A stretch of 64,000 nt of DNA from NCBI RefSeq assembly GCF_000014805.1, contig NC_008570.1:3105001-3169000 (forward strand), in the 5' to 3' direction. A program made the translations under genes and the position numbers. Each line of letters opens with the position of its first letter. The stretch's first letter is position 1. The notes beneath the pieces are model-generated. The model was not told the DNA's origin. It ran no database searches and saw nothing but the letters and a program-made list of their open reading frames with translations. This document shows positions 37,576-45,809 of this stretch, one piece after another. The stretch is from Aeromonas hydrophila subsp. hydrophila ATCC 7966. GTDB taxonomy: Bacteria > Pseudomonadota > Gammaproteobacteria > Enterobacterales > Aeromonadaceae.

Positions 37576-38904
37576 ATGCTCAGCTTCATGAGAAGCGCAC
37601 CGCCCCAGCCCCTCATCCGCGATCAGGCCGAGATCGACGCCTGTTATCGCCACTGGCGGCTGCACATCTTGCTGACCATGTATCTGGGTTACGCGGTGTT
37701 CTACTTCACCCGCAAGAGCTTCAACTTCGCCATGCCGGACATGCTGGCCAGCGGCATGCTGAACAAGGCCGACATCGGCATGCTGTGGACCCTGTTCTAC
37801 ATCACCTACGGCTGCTCCAAGTTTTTCTCAGGCATCATCAGCGACCGCGCCAACCCGCGCTACTTCATGGGCCTCGGGCTGATGGCGACCGGAGTCATCA
37901 ACATACTGTTCGGGCTCTCGTCGTCGCTGTGGCTGTTCGCCGCCCTCTGGGTGGCCAACGCCTTCTTCCAGGGCTGGGGCTGGCCTCCCTGCTCCAAGCT
38001 GCTCACCAGCTGGTACTCGCGCAGCGAGCGCGGCTTCTGGTGGTCGGCCTGGAACACGGCCCACAACGTGGGCGGCGCGCTCATTCCCCTCATCGTCAGC
38101 ACCCTCGCCCTGCAGCACGGCTGGCGCTACGGCATGATAGTGCCCGGCCTTATCGCCATCCTGGCGGGGTTGTTCCTCTGCTGGCGGCTACGCGATACCC
38201 CGGCCGCCATGGGACTGCCCACGGTGGGCGAGTGGCGCAACGATGCCATGGAGCTGGCCCAGCAGACTCAGGATGCCGGCCTCTCCCATCGCCAGATCCT
38301 GCGCAAATACGTGCTCGGCAACCCCTATATCTGGCTGCTGGCCTGCTGCTACGTGCTGGTCTACGTGGTGCGCACCGCCATCAATGACTGGGGCAATCTC
38401 TACATGACCGAGCAGCGCGGCTTCAACCTGATGAGCGCCAACTCAGCCATCTCCATGTTCGAGGTGGGGGGGTTTATCGGTGCCCTGGTGGCGGGCTGGG
38501 GATCGGACAAGCTGTTCAACGGCAACCGCGGGCCGATGAACCTCATCTTCGCGGTGGGCATATTGCTGGCGGTGGGATCGCTCTGGCTGATGCCCTTCTT
38601 CAGCTATGTGATGCAGGCAGCCTGTTTCTTCACCATCGGTTTCTTCGTGTTCGGCCCCCAGATGCTGATCGGCATGGCGGCGGCCGAGTGCTCCCACAAG
38701 AATTCGGCGGGGGCCGCCACCGGCTTCGTCGGCCTGTTTGCCTACATGGGGGCGGCGCTCTCTGGTTATCCGCTGGCCAGGGTGCTGGAGATCTGGCACT
38801 GGCAGGGCTTCTTCGTGGTGATCTCGGTGGCCGCCGGCGTCTCCGCCCTGCTGCTGCTCCCCTTCCTCAAGGCGCAGGCACCGCGCCCCCGCGACGCCGG
38901 TTGA
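37576..38904 (+). CDS. uhpC: Hexose-phosphate sensor UhpC (MFS family)
   Basis: 442-residue twelve-helix MFS protein very similar by eye to E. coli UhpC, including GGFIGALVAGWGSDKLFNGNRGPMN and FGPQMLIGMAAAECSHK segments (read in overlapping short motifs). UhpC binds glucose-6-phosphate and activates UhpB. AGGGGAG lies upstream of the ATG. The uhpT transporter that UhpABC normally controls does not follow; the next gene is convergent and unrelated. Confidence 0.94.
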   Translation: MLSFMRSAPPQPLIRDQAEIDACYRHWRLHILLTMYLGYAVFYFTRKSFNFAMPDMLASGMLNKADIGMLWTLFYITYGCSKFFSGIISDRANPRYFMGLGLMATGVINILFGLSSSLWLFAALWVANAFFQGWGWPPCSKLLTSWYSRSERGFWWSAWNTAHNVGGALIPLIVSTLALQHGWRYGMIVPGLIAILAGLFLCWRLRDTPAAMGLPTVGEWRNDAMELAQQTQDAGLSHRQILRKYVLGNPYIWLLACCYVLVYVVRTAINDWGNLYMTEQRGFNLMSANSAISMFEVGGFIGALVAGWGSDKLFNGNRGPMNLIFAVGILLAVGSLWLMPFFSYVMQAACFFTIGFFVFGPQMLIGMAAAECSHKNSAGAATGFVGLFAYMGAALSGYPLARVLEIWHWQGFFVVISVAAGVSALLLLPFLKAQAPRPRDAG

Positions 38905-38908
38905 CCGG

Positions 38909-40048
38909 CTAGGCTTGCGCCAGCCGGCAGACCCGGTTTTTGCCCTCCCGCTTGGCCTGATAGAGGGCGCGATCCGCCTGGCTGAACAGGGTGTCGAAAT
39001 GCCAGCTGTGCTGGCAGCGCACCAGCCCCATGCTGACGGTGATGCCGATCCCTTGCATGTCCTGCGCCGCCAGAGAGCGGATGATCTGCTCGCAGCGCTG
39101 CTGCTGCGCCGCTTCATCTTCCTGCGGCAACAGCAACACGAACTCCTCGCCGCCAAAGCGACTGGCCACCAGCTCTTGCTGAGCGCCGAGATAGGCCCCC
39201 ACCGCGGCCAGCACCCTATCCCCCATCTCATGACCATGGCGATCGTTGATCTGCTTGAAGTCATCGAGATCCAGCACCGCCAGGGCGCCGAACTCGGTCA
39301 TCCGGCGCCGGGCCATCAGCTCCATGAAGCCGCGTCGATTGAGCAGGCCGGTGAGCGGATCGTGGCTCGCCTGCTGGCGCAGGGCCAGTGCCCGGTACTG
39401 GGTACAGAGCAGCAACACCCCGAAGGTGGAGAGGTAGCTGCCCATCAGCATGGAGAGGAAGGGCAGCACGTTGACACCGCTCTGATCCATCAAGACTCTG
39501 GCATCCCCCTGCAGCAGAAATGCCATGCGCAGCAGATTGAAGCCATAGAGCAGGATGTTGACCACGGTGAACACCAGTACGGCGGGCAGATAGGCGGGAT
39601 AGCCGTGCCGCCAGATGAGAAAGACGATCACCGCCCCCAGCACCATGTAGCTCAGGCAGGCCAGCAGCACCCGGGGAGCCATCTGATCGTTGAAGGCAAT
39701 GCTCCAGCTCAGGATCAGCACATAGATCAGCATGAACCAGCCGCTGGCAGACCAGCTGAGGGGCTGGCCGAAGAAACGCTGCAGCGCCAGCGGCATCAGG
39801 GCGATGCAGACGGTGATGAGCAGATTGGCCAGCCAGATCCCCGCCAGACTCGGCATGAAGGCCTGCAGGGTAAAAAGGCTCTGGGCCGCCAGTGCGAACA
39901 GACTGGACCACCACCAGTATCCGAGTCCGGGGATCTCCCTGTGGGTCGACCAGATGATGGAGAGGGTGATGAAGCCGAGGCTGTAGCCACCCAGCGCCAT
40001 GATCATCAGGGTGAATACATCCAGCTTGAGCAGTATTGAGGCGTCCAT
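38909..40048 (-). CDS. Membrane diguanylate cyclase (GGDEF)
   Basis: 379 residues from the ATG at 40048; an upstream in-frame start to 40093 is weaker. About seven hydrophobic helices fill residues 5-205, resembling an integral-membrane sensor. The GGDEF domain follows, with DPLTGLLNRRGF, DLDDFKQINDRHGH and active site RFGGEEF. The RxxD inhibitory I-site 5 residues before the GGEEF is absent (the position reads QELV), so product feedback may be lost. It makes c-di-GMP from two GTP. It ends 5 bases from uhpC, tail to tail, with no obvious terminator between. Confidence 0.93.
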   Translation of the reverse strand: MDASILLKLDVFTLMIMALGGYSLGFITLSIIWSTHREIPGLGYWWWSSLFALAAQSLFTLQAFMPSLAGIWLANLLITVCIALMPLALQRFFGQPLSWSASGWFMLIYVLILSWSIAFNDQMAPRVLLACLSYMVLGAVIVFLIWRHGYPAYLPAVLVFTVVNILLYGFNLLRMAFLLQGDARVLMDQSGVNVLPFLSMLMGSYLSTFGVLLLCTQYRALALRQQASHDPLTGLLNRRGFMELMARRRMTEFGALAVLDLDDFKQINDRHGHEMGDRVLAAVGAYLGAQQELVASRFGGEEFVLLLPQEDEAAQQQRCEQIIRSLAAQDMQGIGITVSMGLVRCQHSWHFDTLFSQADRALYQAKREGKNRVCRLAQA

Positions 40049-40549
40049 ACCAGTGCCACTAAACGAAGGTAACTGAGTATATTGGAAGCGCAAAACAAGA
40101 CCCAGCGGTGTCTGACTAAATCCTCAATTAAAAACCATTTGGTGGGCAGCAATCGCACTCACTAAATTCATTCGAATCTGTTTTTTGGCACTTGGCGGCC
40201 AGGTGAGCAACAATTGACACTGCTGATGGCGGGCTGGCCTGTAACAAAATGTGCTGAATACATTTTTGGCTTGAACCCGCCTCATTAGATAGATATGTTG
40301 TTTTCGTGTGATTTTATGAGTGTCGCCACGGGGAAAAAGCACCACTAACCTATTGAGTCATCTGGCACAATCGGAATTTGGTACATTTTTCACTCAGCTC
40401 GCGGCAAATAGAATCTCATATGGGGCTTTTGCCTCAATCAAGACAATAATCCTGTCTTGCCCTGTTGCCGGATGCAGCAGTCTCTTGTGCCACGGAGTCG
40501 CACGGGATCAGGTTCAAGGCCGAACACACTTTTGACAGAGACGTCACTT
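40049..40549. promoter_or_regulatory. 501-bp upstream region of the polar amino-acid ABC operon
   Basis: No gene is supported. The region is AT-richer than its surroundings and should hold the divergent promoters for the GGDEF gene and the ABC operon. I saw no convincing sigma-54 site (a TGGCAC at about 40365 lacks a properly spaced GC), no ArgR pair and no riboswitch fold. Confidence 0.4.
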
Positions 40550-41338
40550 ATGATCAAAAAACTCATTCTTTCTACCCTGCTGCTGTGCGGGCTGGCCAAC
40601 GCGGCGCCCACTTCCACCCTGGATGCCGTGCTGGAGCGCGGTGTGCTGCGGGTCGGTTTCGACGCCGGCTATCAACCCTTCGAAATGACCAACAAGCAGG
40701 GCCAATACATCGGCTTTGACGTGGATCTGGCCAAGATGGTCGCCAAGGAGATGGGCGTGAAGGTCGAGTTCGTCAACACCGCCTGGGATGGCATCATTCC
40801 GGCCCTTTTGACCGACAAGTTCGACGTCATCATGGGCGGCATGACCGTCACCCCCCAGCGCAACCTGCGCGTCAACTTTGCCGACCCCTATATCGTGGTC
40901 GGGCAGACCATTGTCCTGCGCAAGGACAAGGCCGGCGAGATCAAATCCTTCACCGACCTCAACGACCCCAAGTACAAGATCGCGGTCAAGCTCGGCACCA
41001 CCGGCGAGCAGGCTGTCAAGCGTCTGATCCCGAAAGCCACCCTGCTGCAGTTTGAAACCCAGGATGACGCCAAGCTGGAAGTGATCAACGGCAAGGTCGA
41101 CGCCTTCGTCTACGACCTGCCCTACAACGCCATCTTCGCCACCCAGAACAAGGGCGCCGTGGTACACCTCGACAAGCCGTTCACCTTCGAACCGCTGGCC
41201 TGGGCCATCCGCAAGGGCGACCAGGACACCCTCAACTGGTTCAACAACTACCTGCGCCAAATCAAGGGCGACGGCAGCTACGACCGCCTCTACCAGAAGT
41301 GGTTCGAGTCCACCGCCTGGCTGAACCAGCTCAAGTAA
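40550..41338 (+). CDS. Polar amino-acid ABC transporter, solute-binding protein
   Basis: 262 residues from the ATG at 40550 (MIKKLILSTLLLCGLANA signal peptide; mature APTST). SBP_bac_3 features: VLRVGFDAGYQPFEM, GFDVDLAKMVAKEMG, WDGIIPALLTDKFDVIMGGM. It captures a polar amino acid (glutamine-, arginine- or cystine-type; not resolvable). First gene of a three-gene operon; a 9-bp hairpin in the following gap (41345-41366) may lower downstream gene expression. Confidence 0.9.
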   Translation: MIKKLILSTLLLCGLANAAPTSTLDAVLERGVLRVGFDAGYQPFEMTNKQGQYIGFDVDLAKMVAKEMGVKVEFVNTAWDGIIPALLTDKFDVIMGGMTVTPQRNLRVNFADPYIVVGQTIVLRKDKAGEIKSFTDLNDPKYKIAVKLGTTGEQAVKRLIPKATLLQFETQDDAKLEVINGKVDAFVYDLPYNAIFATQNKGAVVHLDKPFTFEPLAWAIRKGDQDTLNWFNNYLRQIKGDGSYDRLYQKWFESTAWLNQLK

Positions 41339-41344
41339 CCTCGC

Positions 41345-41366
41345 AAGGGGCGGCCCGCCGCCCCTT
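41345..41366 (+). terminator. Intercistronic hairpin (attenuator or mRNA stabilizer)
   Basis: Stem AAGGGGCGG/CCGCCCCTT with CCCG loop between the binding-protein and permease genes, no T-run. Such hairpins commonly raise binding-protein mRNA over the permease. Confidence 0.6.
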
Positions 41367-41407
41367 CACGCAGACCCCCACACAATAACTACAACGAGGT
41401 TGCGACA

Positions 41408-42388
41408 GTGCACAACCCAACAAGACAGATGGAAAAACAACCCAATCAACTGCTCTGGCACGGGATCTTCCTGCTGATCGTGCTGGCCGCCATCTTTGGC
41501 ATCTACAAGGCCGTGCAATCGGTGGATTACACCTGGCGCTGGGAGCGGATCCCCCAGTACATCGCCTATCAGGCGGAACAGAAAAACTACGCCGAATTTG
41601 ACGGTACCGTGGTCGCCGGCACCACCGAGACCGACAAGGGCAAGCTGTTTTTGCAAAACGACCTCGATCCCAACCAACGCCAAGCCATCGCAACCAGCGG
41701 CGGCCAGGTAGCGGAAGGGGACACCGTCTTTCGCGGCGACACCCTCGACACCCAGCTGAGCTGGACTGCCGGCCCCATCGCCTGGGGCGTCTGGGTCACG
41801 GTCAAACTCTCGCTGGTGGCGGGCATCTTCGCCATCCTGCTCGGCACCCTGGCCGGTCTGGCCAGACTCTCCCCCAACCCCGCCTTGCGCAACCTGGCGG
41901 TTACCTACGTGGAGCTCATCCGTGGCACCCCGCTGCTGGTGCAGATCTTCATCGTCTACTTCTTCATCGGCACCGTGCTGAACCTCGACCGATTCACTGC
42001 CGGGGTGGCGGCACTGGCGGTCTTTACCGGCGCCTACGTGGCGGAAATCGTCCGTGCCGGTATCAGCTCCATCCACAAGGGGCAGATGGAAGCGGGCAGA
42101 AGCCTCGGCATGACCTCGGCCCAGACCATGCGCTACGTCATCCTGCCGCAGGCCTTCAAGCGGGTGCTGCCGCCGCTGGCAGGCCAGTTCATCAACCTTA
42201 TCAAGGACTCCTCGCTGGTCTCTGTCATCTCCATCACCGATCTCACCAAGGCGGGGCGCGAGGTGGTGAGCTCCACCTTCAGTCCGTTCGAGGTGTGGTT
42301 CACCGTGGCCCTGCTCTATCTGGTGCTGACTGGCACTCTCTCCTTCCTGGTGCGTCGTCTGGAGGTGAAATATGCGCGCAGCAACTGA
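41408..42388 (+). CDS. Polar amino-acid ABC transporter, permease
   Basis: 326 residues beginning at GTG 41408; an ATG at 41429 is an alternative. One TM helix (about 17-35) is followed by a periplasmic stretch of about 70 residues before the remaining helices, longer than in GlnP/HisM-type permeases. The permease motif [21 protein letters not shown] marks the EAA loop contacting the ATPase. Its stop overlaps the ATPase start by 17 bases. Confidence 0.9.
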   Translation: MHNPTRQMEKQPNQLLWHGIFLLIVLAAIFGIYKAVQSVDYTWRWERIPQYIAYQAEQKNYAEFDGTVVAGTTETDKGKLFLQNDLDPNQRQAIATSGGQVAEGDTVFRGDTLDTQLSWTAGPIAWGVWVTVKLSLVAGIFAILLGTLAGLARLSPNPALRNLAVTYVELIRGTPLLVQIFIVYFFIGTVLNLDRFTAGVAALAVFTGAYVAEIVRAGISSIHKGQMEAGRSLGMTSAQTMRYVILPQAFKRVLPPLAGQFINLIKDSSLVSVISITDLTKAGREVVSSTFSPFEVWFTVALLYLVLTGTLSFLVRRLEVKYARSN

Positions 42389-43115
42389 TCCCATTATCAA
42401 GGCCAGCGGCGTGGAGAAGTTCTACGGCACCGAGGTGCACGCCCTCAAGAACGTCAGTACCCAGGTCGCCGAGGGGGAAGTGGTGGTGATCGTCGGCCCC
42501 AGCGGTTCCGGCAAGTCCACCTTCCTGCGCACCCTCAACCAGCTGGAGACCATCAACGACGGCAATATCGTGGTAGATGGCATCAGCCTGACCGAACCCG
42601 GTGACGTCAACAAATTGCGGGAAGAGGTAGGCATGGTGTTCCAGTCTTTCAACCTCTTCCCCCATCTGAACGTGCTGGACAACATCTGCCTCGCCCCGCA
42701 GAAGGTACGCGGGCTGTCGCGTCGCGATGCCGAGGACAGAGCCAAAGCCCTGCTGCTCAAAGTCGGTCTGTCGGCCAAGGCCGAGAGCTACCCCTCCCAG
42801 CTCTCCGGCGGCCAGCAGCAGCGGGTGGCCATCGCCCGGGCGCTCGCCATGCAGCCGCGCATCATGCTGTTTGACGAGCCCACCAGTGCGCTCGACCCCG
42901 AGATGGTGGGCGAGGTGCTGGACGTGATGAAGGGACTGGCCCGCGAGGGGATGACCATGGTGGTGGTTACCCACGAGATGGGCTTTGCCCGTGAGGTGGC
43001 AGATCGCGTGCTCTTCATGGAGAGCGGCGAGCTGCTGGTAGACGAGAAGCCGACGGACTTTTTCGACAATCCCCCCTCCCCGCGCCTGCGCCAGTTCCTG
43101 AGCCAGGTGCTGTAA
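42372..43115 (+). CDS. Polar amino-acid ABC transporter, ATP-binding protein
   Basis: 247-residue GlnQ-type ATPase: Walker [11 protein letters not shown]-loop [11 protein letters not shown], signature [15 protein letters not shown], Walker [15 protein letters not shown] and H-loop THEMG. It powers the preceding permease. It is the last gene of the operon, followed by a perfect 29-bp inverted repeat. Confidence 0.95.
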   Translation: MRAATDPIIKASGVEKFYGTEVHALKNVSTQVAEGEVVVIVGPSGSGKSTFLRTLNQLETINDGNIVVDGISLTEPGDVNKLREEVGMVFQSFNLFPHLNVLDNICLAPQKVRGLSRRDAEDRAKALLLKVGLSAKAESYPSQLSGGQQQRVAIARALAMQPRIMLFDEPTSALDPEMVGEVLDVMKGLAREGMTMVVVTHEMGFAREVADRVLFMESGELLVDEKPTDFFDNPPSPRLRQFLSQVL

Positions 43116-43118
43116 TAG

Positions 43119-43179
43119 CGCCAGAGGTATAAACAGAAGAGGGAGCCCATGGCTCCCTCTTCTGTTTATACCTCTGGCG
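43119..43179. terminator. Perfect 29-bp inverted repeat (bidirectional terminator-like)
   Basis: The arm CGCCAGAGGTATAAACAG (first 18 bases), continuing AAGAGGGAGCC, at 43119-43147 is exactly complementary to 43151-43179, leaving a 3-base CAT loop. It starts 4 bases after the ATPase stop and ends 8 bases before the stop of the convergent DUF2059 gene. It is unusually long and perfect for a terminator; the base half is AT-containing and may act as U-tail in either direction. Confidence 0.85.
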
Positions 43180-43186
43180 ACCATAT

Positions 43187-43636
43187 CTATTTTGTCGCTT
43201 TGCGTTTTGCTTCATCCAGCATGGCTTGCAGTGCCGGCATGTTGCGCTCGGCCAGAGATTGGCCCACCAGCGAACTCTCCTGAAAGATGGCCGGCATGGT
43301 ATCCAGAGATTTCTTCCCGACCGGGCTCTGATAAAAGGCGATCAGTTGCTTGAGCTCAGCCTCGGTGAAATGCTTGCGGTAGATAGCGGCCACTTCGGTA
43401 CTCATGGCCCCCCAAGAGAGGTAACGGCTCACCCAGGCCTCCAGTACATCGCAGTGCTGGGCCAACTCCTGTGCATGTTCACCGGCGCCCCGGATGATCA
43501 GCGGGATCATCTGGGCCTGCAGCTGCTCCGCCTGCTGTTCACTGTTGAGCAGGTTGACCAGTTCCTGAGCGGGATCGGCCCACACACTGCCACTCCACAC
43601 CAGAGCGATGACAACCCCTCTTTTCACCCACTGCAT
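43187..43636 (-). CDS. DUF2059 exported protein
   Basis: 149 residues from the ATG at 43636, chosen because GAGGTGG precedes it. Signal peptide MQWVKRGVVIALVWSGSVWA is cleaved before DPAQE. The mature part is all-helical, with the DUF2059 motif HFTEAELKQLIAFYQSPVGKK followed by a Met- and Leu-rich helix. Function is unknown; the family is small periplasmic helical proteins. Confidence 0.88.
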   Translation of the reverse strand: MQWVKRGVVIALVWSGSVWADPAQELVNLLNSEQQAEQLQAQMIPLIIRGAGEHAQELAQHCDVLEAWVSRYLSWGAMSTEVAAIYRKHFTEAELKQLIAFYQSPVGKKSLDTMPAIFQESSLVGQSLAERNMPALQAMLDEAKRKATK

Positions 43637-43806
43637 AACCACCTCACTAATCATATAAAAACAACAGGTTACATTGATTTATCAAACAGACCAGTCGCCA
43701 GATGGTGGGGATGCGCGCAAGGTCTGTGATGGTCACCCGGATCTGTGCCGGGGACTCCCTGTGGTGCTGTCTTTCCCGCCGCCGTCACCGGTGACCCACC
43801 AAAAAC

Positions 43807-43833
43807 AGCAGAGGGACTCTCAGTCCCTCTGCT
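43807..43833 (-). terminator. Terminator after second orphan binding protein
   Basis: 12-bp stem AGCAGAGGGACT/AGTCCCTCTGCT with a 3-base loop, followed on the minus strand by GTTTTTGG. Confidence 0.88.
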
Positions 43834-43886
43834 ATTGGCCGAAACCCTGTCTTTATCGGCTGAATCTGACTGGCTCCCTTATCAGT

Positions 43887-44681
43887 TCAGCGCGGGGACT
43901 TTCCCAGATAACGCTCCACTATGGTTCGGATCCCGTCCCGCTTCTTGAGCTCGTAGAGCCGCTTGTCGAACTGCTCGGCAAAGTCCTCCTTGAAGTCGAA
44001 TTCTCCCTTGCGGCTGTAGCCGAGAAACCCCTGCTCCTTGCTGAGCACCGGCCCCTGCTTGAGCTGGGACATGTCGGCCACCGCCAGCTGGTTGCCCTTG
44101 ATCATGTTGAGCAGCTCATAGAGCAGGGAGAGGCGGTCGTTGACGGTACAGTCCACCCGGCCGCGCACTATCTTGAGCAGGTTCTCCCGGTTGCTCTTCA
44201 CCTCCTCCAACCCGATCTTCTGCTGCTGGACCGCCTGCCAGAAGGGGGCACCACCTATGGTGAAACCGGCATTCATGCCAAAGCGCAGCCCGTAGTAGTC
44301 GGCCGGGAACTGCGCCTGCGGGGTATTGACCGCCACCCCGGCACCGCACATCACCACCAGCTCCTCGTCGAGCAGGGGTTGGGAGTAGGGCCACATCCAG
44401 GGGCGACTGTCAGGCTGATAGTAGGGTGGGAAGATGGCAAAAGCGCTGCCCTGTTCCACCATGCTGAGACCCCGCCGCCAGGGCATGGCCTTGAGCACCA
44501 CCTCGTACTCATCCATGGAGGCCGTCACGCTGCGCACTATGTCGGCATAGATCCCCTTCACCTCCTCCCCCTCCTGCCAGGAGTAAGGCGGATAGTTGGC
44601 ATCGGCCAGGATCTCGACCCGGGTCTTGGCCTGCGCCAGCAGGCAGACTCCCATCAACAAACAACACCACAGCCGCATCAT
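43887..44681 (-). CDS. Orphan periplasmic solute-binding protein (SBP_bac_3 type)
   Basis: 264 residues with a signal peptide (MMRLWCCLLMGVCLLAQA, cleaved before KTRVE) and GGAG 6 bases upstream. Binding-protein features: ILADANYPPYSWQEG, GIYADIVRSV, MPWRRGLSMVEQG, AIFPPYY. No transporter partner is adjacent, as with the protein at 33892. Two extra Cys in the mature part (C112-region VVMCGAG and VDCTVND) could form a disulfide. Ligand unknown. Confidence 0.84.
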   Translation of the reverse strand: MMRLWCCLLMGVCLLAQAKTRVEILADANYPPYSWQEGEEVKGIYADIVRSVTASMDEYEVVLKAMPWRRGLSMVEQGSAFAIFPPYYQPDSRPWMWPYSQPLLDEELVVMCGAGVAVNTPQAQFPADYYGLRFGMNAGFTIGGAPFWQAVQQQKIGLEEVKSNRENLLKIVRGRVDCTVNDRLSLLYELLNMIKGNQLAVADMSQLKQGPVLSKEQGFLGYSRKGEFDFKEDFAEQFDKRLYELKKRDGIRTIVERYLGKSPR

Positions 44682-44883
44682 CTGCCACTCCAGAGGTAGA
44701 AAACCTCATCAAGCATAGTCACTGCGCCATGGCTCAGAGGGCCATCACGCCCTTTCATGGCAATGCGTTTGCGGACTCCCGCCGCCAGCGTCAGATGGCG
44801 ATGGCCATCGGGTGAAAATTGTTAATGAAAGATTAAATTCATCCTTTATGCTGGAGAGCAATTGCTCTGACTGGATACCCGAC

Positions 44884-45723
44884 ATGGATGTGCAACTGAT
44901 CCTGCTCTACCTCTCGCCGCTCTTTCTGGCCTTCATCGGCTGGGAGATGCTCTACCTGCGCAAGCATGGCGCCGCCTATCCCACCGCCGGCTACCAGTGG
45001 AAGGATCTCTTCGCCAACGCCACCCTGGCACTGATGCATCAAGGGGGGGACGCGCTGACGGCCATCGCCATCGCCTACCTCTACGACGCCCTCTGGGGCT
45101 GGCGGCTGCTGGATATCGATCTCAACCTCTGGAGCCTGTTGCTGCTCTTTTTGTTGCAGGATCTCTGCTACTGGCTGTTCCACTTCGCCAGCCACCATGT
45201 GCGCTGGTTGTGGGCCTCTCACGTGGTGCACCACAGCTCGGAGCGGCTCAACCTCTCCACCGCCTTTCGCCAGAGCCTGATGTATCCGGTCTCCGGCATG
45301 TGGCTGTTCTGGATCCCGATGATCCTCATCGGCTTCCCGCCCGAGGCGGTGGTGGCCACCGTGCTGCTCAGCCTGGGTTTTCAGTTCTTCGTCCACACCC
45401 AGGTGGTGGGCAAGCTCGGCAGGCTCGAGTGGGTTTTCAACACTCCCTCCCACCACAGGGTGCACCACGCCAGCAACGCCAAATACATAGACCGCAACTT
45501 CGCCGGCGTGCTCATTATCTGGGACCGGCTGTTTGGCACCTTCGTGGAAGAAGATCTAGCCGAGCCGTGTCGCTTCGGCATCACCAAGCCCATCCACAGC
45601 TTCAACCCCCTCACCCTCACCTTCCACGAGTGGCGCGACATGCTGCAAGAGGCCCGCGGCCTCCCCTGGCGGCAAAAGCTCGCGGTGCTGTTTGGCAAAC
45701 CGGCCGGCCCCGCCAGCCGCTAA
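44884..45723 (+). CDS. Sterol desaturase / fatty acid hydroxylase family membrane protein
   Basis: 279 residues from the ATG at 44884 (GGA about 10 bases upstream); earlier in-frame starts at 44848 and 44812 are possible. Four to five hydrophobic helices and the family's three His clusters: HFASHH, HVVHHS and HRVHH, which bind two irons in this superfamily. Members hydroxylate or desaturate lipids using O2. The substrate in Aeromonas is unknown; ornithine-lipid or fatty-acid hydroxylation are options, not conclusions. It is monocistronic and ends in a terminator. Confidence 0.9.
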   Translation: MDVQLILLYLSPLFLAFIGWEMLYLRKHGAAYPTAGYQWKDLFANATLALMHQGGDALTAIAIAYLYDALWGWRLLDIDLNLWSLLLLFLLQDLCYWLFHFASHHVRWLWASHVVHHSSERLNLSTAFRQSLMYPVSGMWLFWIPMILIGFPPEAVVATVLLSLGFQFFVHTQVVGKLGRLEWVFNTPSHHRVHHASNAKYIDRNFAGVLIIWDRLFGTFVEEDLAEPCRFGITKPIHSFNPLTLTFHEWRDMLQEARGLPWRQKLAVLFGKPAGPASR

Positions 45724-45763
45724 GTCCTTGCCGCCGCTAAAAAGTGCACGTCGCAGACAAAAT

Positions 45764-45787
45764 GAGAGCGCCCCCTTGGGCGCTCTC
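45764..45787. terminator. Terminator between convergent genes
   Basis: 10-bp stem GAGAGCGCCC/GGGCGCTCTC with a 4-base loop, between the desaturase-family gene and the APC permease. T-run is weak (TTGCATT). Confidence 0.7.
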
Positions 45788-45809
45788 TTGCATTGGATCA
45801 CCACCTCAC

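Noticed and set aside
40360..40385. Possible sigma-54 -24/-12 site upstream of the ABC operon
   Set aside because: TGGCAC is present but there is no GC at the correct spacing.
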